A DNA stretch of 9,807 bases, from contig JADHRC010000055.1 in the NCBI GenBank assembly GCA_016777645.1, forward strand, positions 1-9,807, written 5' to 3'. The notes below the pieces were generated by a model. The model was given only the letters and a program-made list of their open reading frames with translations, was not told the DNA's origin and searched no databases. The number at the start of each line of letters is the position of its first letter. Within the stretch, counting starts at the first letter, position 1. The translations under genes were made by a program, and so were the position numbers. Positions 1-6,016 of this stretch are shown piece after piece. The DNA is from Alphaproteobacteria bacterium (GTDB taxonomy: Bacteria; Pseudomonadota; Alphaproteobacteria; Puniceispirillales; Marisalimonadaceae).

Positions 1-807
1 GATAAGTCTAATAATTTAAACATTAACAAACCTGTACCTTTTATTGGTAAAGGTTTTCAACCAAAAACAAGAGGTTGGATGGGTTATTTTGTTTTTTTTA
101 TGATCATTTTTGTATTAGAGATTGGTACCTCAACTGGAGTAATCTCTTCTTTGACCTTGCCTAAGCCATCAGATGTTCTTGAAACTATCATTCAGCTTTT
201 CGAATCTGGTTTACTATTTATGCACTTGGTGCCCTCTACCATGAGGCTTGTTATTGGAGCTCTTATTGGTATAAGTCTTGGGATAAGCATTGGGACACTT
301 ATTGGATTATTTTCATACATTCGATCTGGCTTGGTTCCAGTTATTGCAGCTATTTTTCCTATACCCAAAATAGCATTACTGCCATTATTTGTAATTTGGT
401 TTGGAATTGGAGAAGGGTCTAAATATGCATTAATAGCATTAGGAAGCTTTACGCCTACAGTAGTTGCTACTTATGGAGCAGTTGATAATGTTGATAGGAC
501 ATTAATACGTATGGGACAAAGTTTTGGCTTAAGTTGGATCTCAATTGTTTGTAAAATTATTTTACCTGGAGCAATGCCAGGTATTCTATCTGGTTTAAGA
601 ATTAGTCTTGCAATATCAATAATTCTTCTTGTAGCAGCCGAAATGCTTGGTGCAGAATATGGTATAGGTGCATATATTTTAGAGGCAGGTTCTCTATATG
701 ATTTAGAAAGATTATTTGCTGGAGTAACTATATTATCTCTTTTGGGTATAATAGTAAGTGTTTTTGTTACAAAGCTTGAACAGAAAATTTTAAAGTGGCG
801 CTCTTAA
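1..807 (+). CDS. ABC transporter permease, SsuC/TauC type (5' end beyond window)
   Basis: This is an inner-membrane permease of the nitrate/sulfonate/taurine-type ABC importers, which pairs with an ATPase and a periplasmic binding protein. The frame is open from base 1 with no stop, giving 268 visible residues. An ATG at 79 would skip a plausible cytoplasmic N-terminus, so I treat the gene as partial with its start upstream. Hydrophobic segments fit five to six membrane helices, the first at about visible residues 29-39. The cytoplasmic EAA-type coupling loop lies at about residues 170-193 (RMGQSFGLSW, then IILPGAMPGIL). It is followed by a helix and the AEMLGAEYGIG stretch typical of SsuC/TauC proteins. 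Length is near the family's usual 250-280 residues, so little is missing. The ATPase and binding protein are not downstream and are probably upstream. The substrate cannot be read; sulfonate, taurine, nitrate and thiamine-precursor importers all share this permease type. Confidence 0.9.
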   Translation, partial: DKSNNLNINKPVPFIGKGFQPKTRGWMGYFVFFMIIFVLEIGTSTGVISSLTLPKPSDVLETIIQLFESGLLFMHLVPSTMRLVIGALIGISLGISIGTLIGLFSYIRSGLVPVIAAIFPIPKIALLPLFVIWFGIGEGSKYALIALGSFTPTVVATYGAVDNVDRTLIRMGQSFGLSWISIVCKIILPGAMPGILSGLRISLAISIILLVAAEMLGAEYGIGAYILEAGSLYDLERLFAGVTILSLLGIIVSVFVTKLEQKILKWRS

Positions 808-943
808 AATCAACAGGTCTTCATATGTAATAACTTTATTCAAGGTCTTTTACTTTTTAATATTTAGGATTAGTTCCATTATAGATGTATATAAGATAAA
901 AGAGTCCAGAAACAATAAATTTTATAATAAAAATAATTAATTT

Positions 944-963
944 AGTGTTTAATAATCAACACT
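944..963 (-). terminator. Possible weak terminator hairpin after the small Cys/His gene
   Basis: AGTGTT (944-949) and AACACT (958-963) are perfect 6-base inverted repeats with an 8-base loop. They start one base beyond the stop codon of the minus-strand small gene. Read on the minus strand, the stem is followed by an A/T-rich stretch that reaches a TTTTT run only about ten bases later, so it is a poor match to a classical intrinsic terminator. It also lies between converging genes and could serve both strands. Confidence 0.3.
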
Positions 964-964
964 T

Positions 965-1132
965 CTAATTCTTATCTAAATCATTTAACTTTAGCTTAGC
1001 ATTCCATACAATTACACACTCCTGACAACGCTCAGAAGCTTTTCTAATGGCCCTATAAGCTGGATGCTTTTTGCAACCCGCAGCAAGAATTCTCAGTAAT
1101 TCGAGTTTTCTTTCTAACTTTTTATCAACCAT
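965..1132 (-). CDS. Small Cys/His protein, 55 residues, possible zinc-binding knuckle
   Basis: This short ORF starts at ATG 1132 and ends with TAG at 965-967. It encodes 55 residues beginning MVDKKLERKLELLRILAAGC. Residues 20-31 read CKKHPAYRAIRK and residues 36-39 read CQEC. The spacing C20-x2-H23 and C36-x2-C39 would suit a single zinc site; this is a reading of the motif, not evidence of binding. The N-terminal third is a charged, likely helical segment. AGGA lies 7 bases before the ATG, one of the better ribosome binding sites in the window. It sits 33 bases downstream of the flavin reductase on the same strand, so the two are probably co-transcribed. I recall similar AGC-x2-HPAYR proteins of 50-60 residues as hypothetical proteins in alphaproteobacteria, but could not search for them. 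Function unknown; a nucleic-acid-binding or metal-sensing role is only a guess. Confidence 0.8.
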   Translation of the reverse strand: MVDKKLERKLELLRILAAGCKKHPAYRAIRKASERCQECVIVWNAKLKLNDLDKN

Positions 1133-1139
1133 AAGTGTG

Positions 1140-1143
1140 TCCT
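1140..1143 (-). promoter_or_regulatory. Ribosome binding site of the small Cys/His gene
   Basis: The minus strand reads AGGA followed by seven bases and then ATG at 1132. This clear Shine-Dalgarno signal in an AT-rich background supports the 55-residue ORF as a translated gene. Confidence 0.6.
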
Positions 1144-1165
1144 ATTTTTTAAAATCTTTAAAAAA

Positions 1166-1813
1166 TTATTTCCAACCCTTTGTCATCTTTCCTTTGTCCT
1201 TAAAGTCAACAATTGAAAATGTTTTTTCTATTAATGTATAATCATTATAACCTAGACGAGCTATAACTTTCATTTTTAGTACATCAACCATTCCTTCATC
1301 TGTTATAAACTCATCTTTAATATGAACTCCGATCACTTGACCAAAAACAACATGATGAAATCCTTCTTTCCCCGGTAGTTGAACTGTTTGGTGATATTTA
1401 CATTCAAAATGAACAGGTGATTCAGCAACTCTTTTGGGTTTAATATTTATTGAATCTATTGGTGTCAAACCTGTTTTAAGTAATTCATCTGTTTCAGATT
1501 CCATAATCCAGCTTGTATCATTCATTTGATGGCGTGTATCCCAGGTGCTAATATTTACCACGAACTCACCTGTTTCTTCAGCATTTAAAACACTATCTTT
1601 TTTGCTACCATCAGGCCTATTTCCTGCAGAAAACATTACAAATGGAGGATTATAAGAAAGGCCATTAAAATAACTATATGGAGCAAGATTTCCTATCCCC
1701 TTTTTACTAACTGTACTAATCCATCCAATTGGGCGAGGAACTGTTAGAGCCTTGAAAGGATTATAAGGTAGTCCATGATTGTTTTTGCTAGTATCATAAT
1801 ACATTTGAAACAT
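1166..1813 (-). CDS. Flavin reductase-like FMN-binding protein
   Basis: A 215-residue protein of the flavin reductase-like domain family (split-barrel fold that binds FMN), soluble and cytoplasmic. Members reduce flavins with NAD(P)H or act as flavoprotein oxidoreductases; the true substrate of this one is unknown. Family signatures are clear: HGLPYNPFKAL at 13-23, PRPIGWIST at 26-34, NLAPYSYFN at 42-50, TGEFVVNIST at 81-90, then RVAESPVHFECK and VVFGQVIGVHI further on. Length is normal. Two in-frame ATGs compete, at 1813 and at 1804. Homologues tend to start close to the second (MYYDT...), and the only GGG upstream sits too near the first ATG and somewhat far from the second, so the ribosome site does not decide. 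I give the longer form. The gene diverges from the Gfo/Idh gene across 175 bases and probably leads an operon with the small Cys/His gene. Confidence 0.9.
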   Translation of the reverse strand: MFQMYYDTSKNNHGLPYNPFKALTVPRPIGWISTVSKKGIGNLAPYSYFNGLSYNPPFVMFSAGNRPDGSKKDSVLNAEETGEFVVNISTWDTRHQMNDTSWIMESETDELLKTGLTPIDSINIKPKRVAESPVHFECKYHQTVQLPGKEGFHHVVFGQVIGVHIKDEFITDEGMVDVLKMKVIARLGYNDYTLIEKTFSIVDFKDKGKMTKGWK

Positions 1814-1988
1814 TACCCATTATTGCTAGTTTATAATAATTAATTTTAGTTATAAAATTTAATCATACAAACAAAATCCGCTTCTAACTGATATTCACCC
1901 AATTTACTATTATAGAAGTAACATTTGTTAAGTTTTCAATTTAGTTTAAAGTATTTAATTATAAATTTTAAATTTTCATAAGTATAAA
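1814..1988. promoter_or_regulatory. Divergent promoter region, flavin reductase / Gfo-Idh
   Basis: This 175-base AT-rich gap must hold the promoters of both diverging genes. I see no pair of boxes near consensus. The one regular element is an inverted pair, CTTCTA (1881-1886) and TAGAAG (1913-1918), with half-sites 32 bases apart start to start. That is about three helical turns, so it could be a regulator site, but six-base repeats arise easily by chance. Confidence 0.4.
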
Positions 1989-2948
1989 ATGTCGATTAAA
2001 GTAGCTATAATTGGTTTAGGGATAATGGGAACTCGAATGTTAACTCATATGAGGTTACATGAAAAATTTAAACCAGATTATTTATGGGATCCTAACCCAA
2101 AAGCTTGTGAAAATGCCCTAAAACTAGATAGTCAATGTTCAATTATGAAAAGTGCTGATGAAGCAATCGAAAGTGCTGATTTAGTCTATCTAGCTTGCCC
2201 TCCTACAGTAAGAGAATCTTATGCCATGAAAGTTGTTGAAATGGGCAAAGCTCTTTTTTTAGAAAAACCTTTTGGGATCAATATTCAAGAAAGTAAAAAT
2301 TTTATTGATAAACTTAAAAAATTTGATGTTCCAATTGCTGTTAATTTTACTCAAGCTGGTGGTGCTCCTTTATCAAATCTATTAGAAAGCAAAGATAAAG
2401 GAGAAATGGGAGAAATGCTTGGGGCTGATATTATTGTTACTTACTCTAAATGGCCTCGTGAATGGCAAAAAGAAGCTGATTGGCTACGTTTTAAAAAAGA
2501 AGGAGGTATGACAAGAGAAGTAATATCTCATTTTATTTTTTTTATAGAACGTGTACTAGGGCCACTTAAATTAAAGTGGGCCCAGACTTCTTACCCAAGT
2601 GACGCTTCGCTATGCGAGACCGATGTTCTTGCTAAATTAGAAACTGAAAGTGGCTTGCCAGTGAATATATTAGCTAGCGTTGGAGGTATTCAACCGGATC
2701 GTCAAGAATTCACAATTAAAGGTTCTAAACAAAGTAGAAAAATAGAAGAGTTTCATAAGGATTCATTATCAACTGGTAACCAATTTGTTCCTCTTAGAGA
2801 TGAAGAGCAAGATCCAAGAGCTGTAAGTTTGAAGTCACAACTTGATGCTTTATTTCTTAAAATAAATAATAAACCTAATAGTTTAGCAACAATTGATGAA
2901 GCTTTTAGAGTACAAAAGTTAGTAGAGGAAATCCTATCAAAAACTTGA
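1989..2948 (+). CDS. Gfo/Idh/MocA-family NAD(P)-dependent oxidoreductase
   Basis: A 319-residue cytoplasmic dehydrogenase of the Gfo/Idh/MocA family, which oxidises or reduces sugar-like or other hydroxylated substrates with NAD(P). The N-terminal Rossmann fold shows VAIIGLGIMG (residues 5-14, GxGxxG), an acidic residue after the second strand (WDPNP, 33-37), and the family hallmark EKPFG at 92-96, whose lysine is normally catalytic. The C-terminal domain contains EGGMTREVISHFIFF (171-185), matching the conserved GG-x-D-x2-x-H segment, with H181 in the usual catalytic histidine position and E178 where Asp is more common. Length is at the short end of the family. The ATG at 1989 lies directly before the Rossmann strand, so the start is secure although no strong Shine-Dalgarno precedes it. 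It is alone on its strand; neighbours give no clue to substrate. Confidence 0.9.
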   Translation: MSIKVAIIGLGIMGTRMLTHMRLHEKFKPDYLWDPNPKACENALKLDSQCSIMKSADEAIESADLVYLACPPTVRESYAMKVVEMGKALFLEKPFGINIQESKNFIDKLKKFDVPIAVNFTQAGGAPLSNLLESKDKGEMGEMLGADIIVTYSKWPREWQKEADWLRFKKEGGMTREVISHFIFFIERVLGPLKLKWAQTSYPSDASLCETDVLAKLETESGLPVNILASVGGIQPDRQEFTIKGSKQSRKIEEFHKDSLSTGNQFVPLRDEEQDPRAVSLKSQLDALFLKINNKPNSLATIDEAFRVQKLVEEILSKT

Positions 2949-2966
2949 TTAATGTTTAACATTAAT
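2948..2966. terminator. Bidirectional hairpin between convergent genes
   Basis: ATTAATGTT and AACATTAAT form perfect 9-base arms around a single central T, beginning on the last base of the Gfo/Idh stop codon and ending three bases before the stop codon of the copper chaperone. On the minus strand it is followed within four bases by a TTTTT run; on the plus strand a run of ten Ts comes only at 2982-2991. The stem is nearly all A-T, so its strength as an intrinsic terminator is uncertain, but its position is exactly where a shared terminator is expected. Confidence 0.55.
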
Positions 2967-2969
2967 AGT

Positions 2970-3458
2970 TTAATGATTATGTTTTTTTTTATGTTTCATT
3001 TTATAAACAGGCATTGGAATAATAACAGAACCACTGTTTTTAAAAGTTAATGTTATTTTATGTACGTCCATTGCAGTCATTTTTTGTTTAAGTCTAATAA
3101 ACATCAAATGATAACCGCCTGGTTTGAGATGTATTTCTCCACCTGCAGGAATGATTAAACCATTTTCCAGAGAACGCATTTTCATTACATCCCCTTCCAT
3201 TTTCATTTCATGGATCTCACTTTTCATTGCAAAATCTGCAGACACATTAATTAAAATATCCTCAGTCTTTCCAAGATTTCTAATTGTTAGATACCCACCG
3301 GTTACTGGATGATTTGAAGGACTTTCTTTAATCCATGGATCTTCAATTACAAGTTGATTAAATTTGATAATATCAGTATATCCTTTGCTTGAAAAACCAA
3401 ACAAAATTAAAAAAATTAAAGAAATATGCCTCAATATAGTTTCCCTTAAATAAATCAT
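2970..3458 (-). CDS. Periplasmic copper chaperone, PCu(A)C family
   Basis: A secreted copper(I) chaperone of the PCu(A)C (DUF461) family, which delivers copper in the periplasm, classically to the CuA site of cytochrome c oxidase. The N-terminus has basic residues followed by the hydrophobic run ISLIFLILFGF (12-22), a signal peptide likely cut before about residue 30. The metal site is visible: H83 in EIHEMKM, M94 in VMKMR, and H117 with M119 in GGYHLMF, fitting the family pattern. The PVTGGYLTI segment (51-59) is also typical. The C-terminus HKKKHNH is rich in His and Lys and may be a second metal-binding tail. The longest frame starts at ATG 3458, which has a poor ribosome site. A TTG at 3434 is preceded by AAGGGAA at 6 bases and still leaves a complete signal peptide, so it may be the real start (154 residues). 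It stands alone, with no Sco or cox genes nearby. Confidence 0.9.
   Translation of the reverse strand: MIYLRETILRHISLIFLILFGFSSKGYTDIIKFNQLVIEDPWIKESPSNHPVTGGYLTIRNLGKTEDILINVSADFAMKSEIHEMKMEGDVMKMRSLENGLIIPAGGEIHLKPGGYHLMFIRLKQKMTAMDVHKITLTFKNSGSVIIPMPVYKMKHKKKHNH
3441..3447 (-). promoter_or_regulatory. Strong ribosome binding site favouring a TTG start for the copper chaperone
   Basis: The minus strand reads AAGGGAA, then six bases, then TTG at 3434. This is the best Shine-Dalgarno match in the window and lies inside the longer reading frame that starts at ATG 3458. It argues for initiation at the TTG. Confidence 0.5.
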
Positions 3459-3532
3459 TATTTCACATATAATGAAACTTAGCGTATTTCAATACATTTG
3501 ACATTTTTTATAATTTATCGCACTAGATAATT
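3459..3532. promoter_or_regulatory. Divergent promoter region, copper chaperone / GNAT
   Basis: This 74-base gap contains TTGACA at 3498-3503 and TATAAT at 3509-3514 on the plus strand, but they are too close to form one promoter. GATAAT at 3526-3531 is too far from TTGACA and touches the GNAT start. On the minus strand a TTATAT (3466-3471) would place the chaperone transcript start close to 3458, again favouring the TTG start at 3434. TTTCA (3461-3465) and TGAAA (3473-3477) form a small dyad around this box that could be an operator. Confidence 0.4.
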
Positions 3533-4063
3533 ATGAATATCAGACTTGCTCAAAAATCAGATCTCATCCATTCACAAAAGATTATAAAAACTGCGTTTTC
3601 AGATAAAGAGAACAAAATTATTATAAAACTTGCTGCAGACCTCTTCAAAGAAACAGATATACATCTAATCAAGTCATTTGTTGCTGAAATTAATAATCAA
3701 GTAATTGGTTTTATCTCATTTAGTCCAATATTTCTTAAATCTGATACTGAAATCTCTGTATATATACTTTCTCCAATTGCTGTCTCTCCAGAACATCAGA
3801 AACAAGGGATAGGCTCAAACCTCGTTGATGCTGGAATAAATATGCTCACTAAAGATGGCGTTAATGTTCTCCTGGTTTATGGTGACCCCAGTTACTATGG
3901 AAGGTTTGGGTTCAAGGAAGAGATTGGACGCTCATTCGTGCCGCCATACCCACTACAATATCCATTTGGTTGGACAGGTATGATGTTGAATGAAACTCCT
4001 ATTCTAAACACATCAATCAAGTTTGAGTGTGTCACTGCACTATCAAAACCAGAATTATGGTGA
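3533..4063 (+). CDS. GNAT N-acetyltransferase, YhbS type
   Basis: A 176-residue cytoplasmic acetyltransferase of the GNAT fold, which moves an acetyl group from acetyl-CoA to an amine. The order of elements matches YhbS-type members: MNIRLAQKSDL at the first strand, VIGFISFSPIFL (57-68), ILSPIAVSPEHQKQGIG (78-94) carrying the acetyl-CoA pyrophosphate-binding signature Q89-x2-G92-x-G94, then VYGDPSYYGRFGF (115-127), which is characteristic of this subgroup. Length is usual for the family. The start ATG begins at the first core strand, so it is secure. The acceptor substrate is unknown. It diverges from the copper chaperone and is followed by a long non-coding gap, so it appears to be transcribed alone. 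Confidence 0.9.
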   Translation: MNIRLAQKSDLIHSQKIIKTAFSDKENKIIIKLAADLFKETDIHLIKSFVAEINNQVIGFISFSPIFLKSDTEISVYILSPIAVSPEHQKQGIGSNLVDAGINMLTKDGVNVLLVYGDPSYYGRFGFKEEIGRSFVPPYPLQYPFGWTGMMLNETPILNTSIKFECVTALSKPELW

Positions 4064-4119
4064 TTTTATAAACAACTAATTAAATAAAATATTAAAAATC
4101 TAATAAAACATAAATGGAT

Positions 4120-4133
4120 AATGGTCTACCATT
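4120..4133. repeat. Short dyad AATGGT-CT-ACCATT
   Basis: Perfect 6-base arms flank a 2-base centre. The symmetry is like that of a small dimeric-regulator site, but it is 57 bases downstream of the GNAT stop codon and no promoter is apparent beside it. Confidence 0.4.
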
Positions 4134-4204
4134 CATGATCTAAAGTTAATGTTTAGTAGACTTATTGAACATTTAAATTTTAAATTAGAAAAAGTGTACA
4201 GCAG

Positions 4205-4263
4205 CCCCCTACTCTATAATTTTAGTGGGATAATTTGTGGGGTAAGATTATCGGCGCCCCACT
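4205..4263. repeat. Nested G/C-run inverted repeats with alternative pairings
   Basis: GTGGGG (4237-4242) pairs perfectly with CCCCAC (4257-4262) across a 14-base loop. AGTGGG (4224-4229) can instead pair with CCCACT (4258-4263), or with the upstream CCCTACT (4207-4213) if one T is bulged. The same G block also matches ACCCCA near 4306-4311. These options are mutually exclusive, as in attenuators or other switching RNAs. The two G-rich elements also form an imperfect direct repeat (GTGGGATAAT / GTGGGGTAAG). Confidence 0.5.
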
Positions 4264-4268
4264 TTATT

Positions 4269-4356
4269 ATTTGAAATCAATGGCTTAGGGATTGAATTGG
4301 CTGACACCCCATCAACTACATTAAAAAATTCTATTTTCTATTAGGTGATTTCAAAT
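4269..4356. repeat. 11-base inverted repeat enclosing a 66-base segment
   Basis: ATTTGAAATCA (4269-4279) and TGATTTCAAAT (4346-4356) are perfect reverse complements. As RNA they would close a large stem immediately downstream of the G/C-run hairpins; as DNA they could be ends or binding sites of a small element. No target-site duplication is obvious. Confidence 0.6.
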
Positions 4357-4389
4357 CTAAATATCAAAGATATAAATATTATAATTTAC

Positions 4390-4596
4390 TTAGTTGTTAA
4401 AAAAACTTTTCTTTGCTGTTTTAGAAGTTTGATAAAAAGTTTCTAGTCCAACTTTACTCAAACAGCTTTTAGTTTTAGAACCTCCTCTATGAATAATGAT
4501 ATTGAAGTGAGGAATATTATTCATAATTCTCTCATCTAAGATTTCAGCACAAACATCTAAATTAGAAACCAAATATAATTTATCACCAGTTTTCAT
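4390..4596 (-). CDS. Orphan hypothetical protein, 68 residues
   Basis: A short reading frame starting MKTGDKLYLVSNLDVCAEIL and ending in a basic tail (KTAKKSFFNN). I do not recognise a family. It has no signal peptide or membrane segment, two cysteines (16 and 45) and a basic stretch HRGGSKTKS in the middle; the mix of short hydrophobic strands and charges is compatible with a small soluble protein. Codon choice resembles the neighbouring genes, with A or T in most third positions. No clear Shine-Dalgarno precedes the ATG. It lies alone between the structured gap and the FAD dehydrogenase, 173 bases from the latter. In AT-rich DNA a 68-codon frame that begins with ATG and looks protein-like is suggestive but not proof. 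Confidence 0.5.
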   Translation of the reverse strand: MKTGDKLYLVSNLDVCAEILDERIMNNIPHFNIIIHRGGSKTKSCLSKVGLETFYQTSKTAKKSFFNN

Positions 4597-4769
4597 GAGT
4601 TTTCTACATATGTTAAGAATAAATTAGTTATATAATTATTAGAAAGATTTTAAATGGAATAATCTATAGAACAGTAATTTTAATTAAATACAAGTTTAAT
4701 ATATTTTATTTTTTATAAATTAAATAATAGATTAATAGAAGAGTATATATATTTAATTATTTACAATCA

Positions 4770-6014
4770 TTATTTAATAAACCTTTTAATATTGAGTAAG
4801 TTAATGTCTTCATTTATAGGTTTCTGCATAATTATATTTGTAAGAATTTCTCCTGATTTTGGTGCCATCATTAGTCCATGATGTGAATGACCAAAATTTA
4901 CATATAAACCAGGCTGATTTGGAACTGATCCTATAACAGGAATACTGTCGGGAAAACTAGGTCTCCTTCCCATCCAAAAATTTGTCTTATTAAGATTGAT
5001 GTCTGGAAACATTTTACGGGAAATTTTAATGAGAGTTTTTTCCCGCTTAAGGTCAGGTGCTTCATCAATTGATCCAAATTCTGCTTGACCTGCTACTCTT
5101 ACACCACCTTCCATAGAACTTGCTATAACTCCACCCTCAGGATATACAACAGAATTTAAGATCTCAATTCCAGGTTTACTACAATGAACATGGTATCCAC
5201 GTTCTGTGATTAGTGGAACGTCTACCTTAATACTAGACAATAATTCTTTGCTCCATGCTCCTGCTGAAATCACAACAAATTTAGTCTGATATTCCTTTTT
5301 TTTTCCTTTCAGAAACCAAGTCTCACCATTTCGATGAATTTTAAGTATATTATCTTTAATTAAGTTGGCTCCTTGTGCCTTTAGTTTATTTACAAGAACA
5401 GTACACAATCTACCAGGTGACAGAGTGCGAGCAGTATTATAAATAACAATACCAGCTTCAAACTCAGAAGAAATAGATGGTTCGAAAGAACGTAAATCTA
5501 AGCCTTTTATAATTTCTATATTTGCACCTTTACTTATACGAATTTGGGTTCCTAAATCTTTTAACAAAGATTCATTAGCTTTTGTAACCAATTGCAAATA
5601 AGAGCTATCTTTAACTAAATTTTCATGACCTGTATTTTTAAGATATTTTCTATATAAATCGATTGATGGAAAGCATAATAAAGACATTGCGTCAGCAATA
5701 GCTCGAGTATTTTCTTCTGTACCTTTAGATAAAAAATTTAATCCCCACGGAATTATATTGGGCCATGCTCCTGCACGAACTGACAATGGTCTCCATCTTG
5801 TTAACATTAATTTGGGTATATTTTTCCAAAATCCAGGCATACTGTGTGGAAGTATTGACCAAGGTGAAATAACTCCTGCATTACCGAAGGATGTTGCTTG
5901 TCCAGGATTATCTTTATCAATCAAACGAACCCGTAATCCACTCTCTTGAAGTGATAATGCAGAACAAATGCCTACAATACCTCCACCAATAACCGTTACA
6001 TCAATAAGTTTCAT
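4770..6014 (-). CDS. FAD-dependent amino-acid dehydrogenase, DadA type (DAO family)
   Basis: A 414-residue flavoenzyme of the D-amino-acid oxidase/DadA family, which deaminates D-amino acids to 2-oxo acids and usually passes electrons to the respiratory chain at the inner membrane. The N-terminal dinucleotide fold reads VTVIGGGIVG with G10, G12 and G15, followed by RLIDKD with the ribose-binding acidic residue at 33. NAGVISPW (45-52) resembles the segment after the first helix in DadA. Further marks are VVISAGAWS (247-255), ERGYHVH (271-277), MGRRPSFPDSIPVIG (348-362) and GHSHHGLMMAP (375-385) near the FAD. Length is normal. The frame can start at TTG 6023, but ATG at 6014 is three codons later, directly before the Rossmann strand, and is preferred; neither has a good ribosome site. 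It diverges from zntB. Related DAO-family enzymes act on proline, sarcosine or glycine, so the substrate is uncertain. Confidence 0.9.
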   Translation of the reverse strand: MKLIDVTVIGGGIVGICSALSLQESGLRVRLIDKDNPGQATSFGNAGVISPWSILPHSMPGFWKNIPKLMLTRWRPLSVRAGAWPNIIPWGLNFLSKGTEENTRAIADAMSLLCFPSIDLYRKYLKNTGHENLVKDSSYLQLVTKANESLLKDLGTQIRISKGANIEIIKGLDLRSFEPSISSEFEAGIVIYNTARTLSPGRLCTVLVNKLKAQGANLIKDNILKIHRNGETWFLKGKKKEYQTKFVVISAGAWSKELLSSIKVDVPLITERGYHVHCSKPGIEILNSVVYPEGGVIASSMEGGVRVAGQAEFGSIDEAPDLKREKTLIKISRKMFPDINLNKTNFWMGRRPSFPDSIPVIGSVPNQPGLYVNFGHSHHGLMMAPKSGEILTNIIMQKPINEDINLLNIKRFIK

Positions 6015-6016
6015 AA

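Larger units (their letters stand above)
4064..4389. other. Gene-free stretch of 326 bases with structured block
   Basis: No frame here gives a convincing protein. The first 130 bases are plain A/T with one dyad at 4120-4133. From about 4199 to 4320 the composition rises in G and C, with runs of C and G that can pair in several ways, and an 11-base inverted repeat reaches to 4356. There is no tRNA T-loop signature. It lies between the 3' ends of two convergent genes, so it need not contain a promoter for either; a non-coding RNA, an attachment site or a decayed gene remain possible. Confidence 0.6.

Noticed and set aside
2753..2962. Minus-strand frame of 69 codons over the end of the Gfo/Idh gene.
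   Set aside because: It lies almost wholly antisense to a well-supported gene and has no family features.
3124..3312. Plus-strand frame of 62 codons inside the copper chaperone.
   Set aside because: Antisense to the PCu(A)C metal-binding region, which is clearly coding on the other strand.
3498..3531. TTGACA with a downstream GATAAT as a GNAT promoter.
   Set aside because: The spacing is 22 bases, too long for a sigma-70 promoter, and GATAAT abuts the start codon.
4215..4317. Plus-strand reading containing WDNLWGKIIGAPLYYLKSMA, a stop, then GLNWLTPHQLH, which recalls the TPH-x-LRH box of tyrosine recombinases.
   Set aside because: The stretch is very short, is interrupted by stops, and lacks the R-H-R-Y catalytic set; the likeness is to a few residues only.
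4199..4330. Possible tRNA or tRNA-like fragment in the GC-rich block.
   Set aside because: No GTTCRANTC T-loop, no seven-base acceptor stem and no cloverleaf arrangement could be drawn.
5758..5949. Plus-strand frame of 63 codons inside the FAD dehydrogenase.
   Set aside because: Antisense shadow of the conserved FAD-binding N-terminus.
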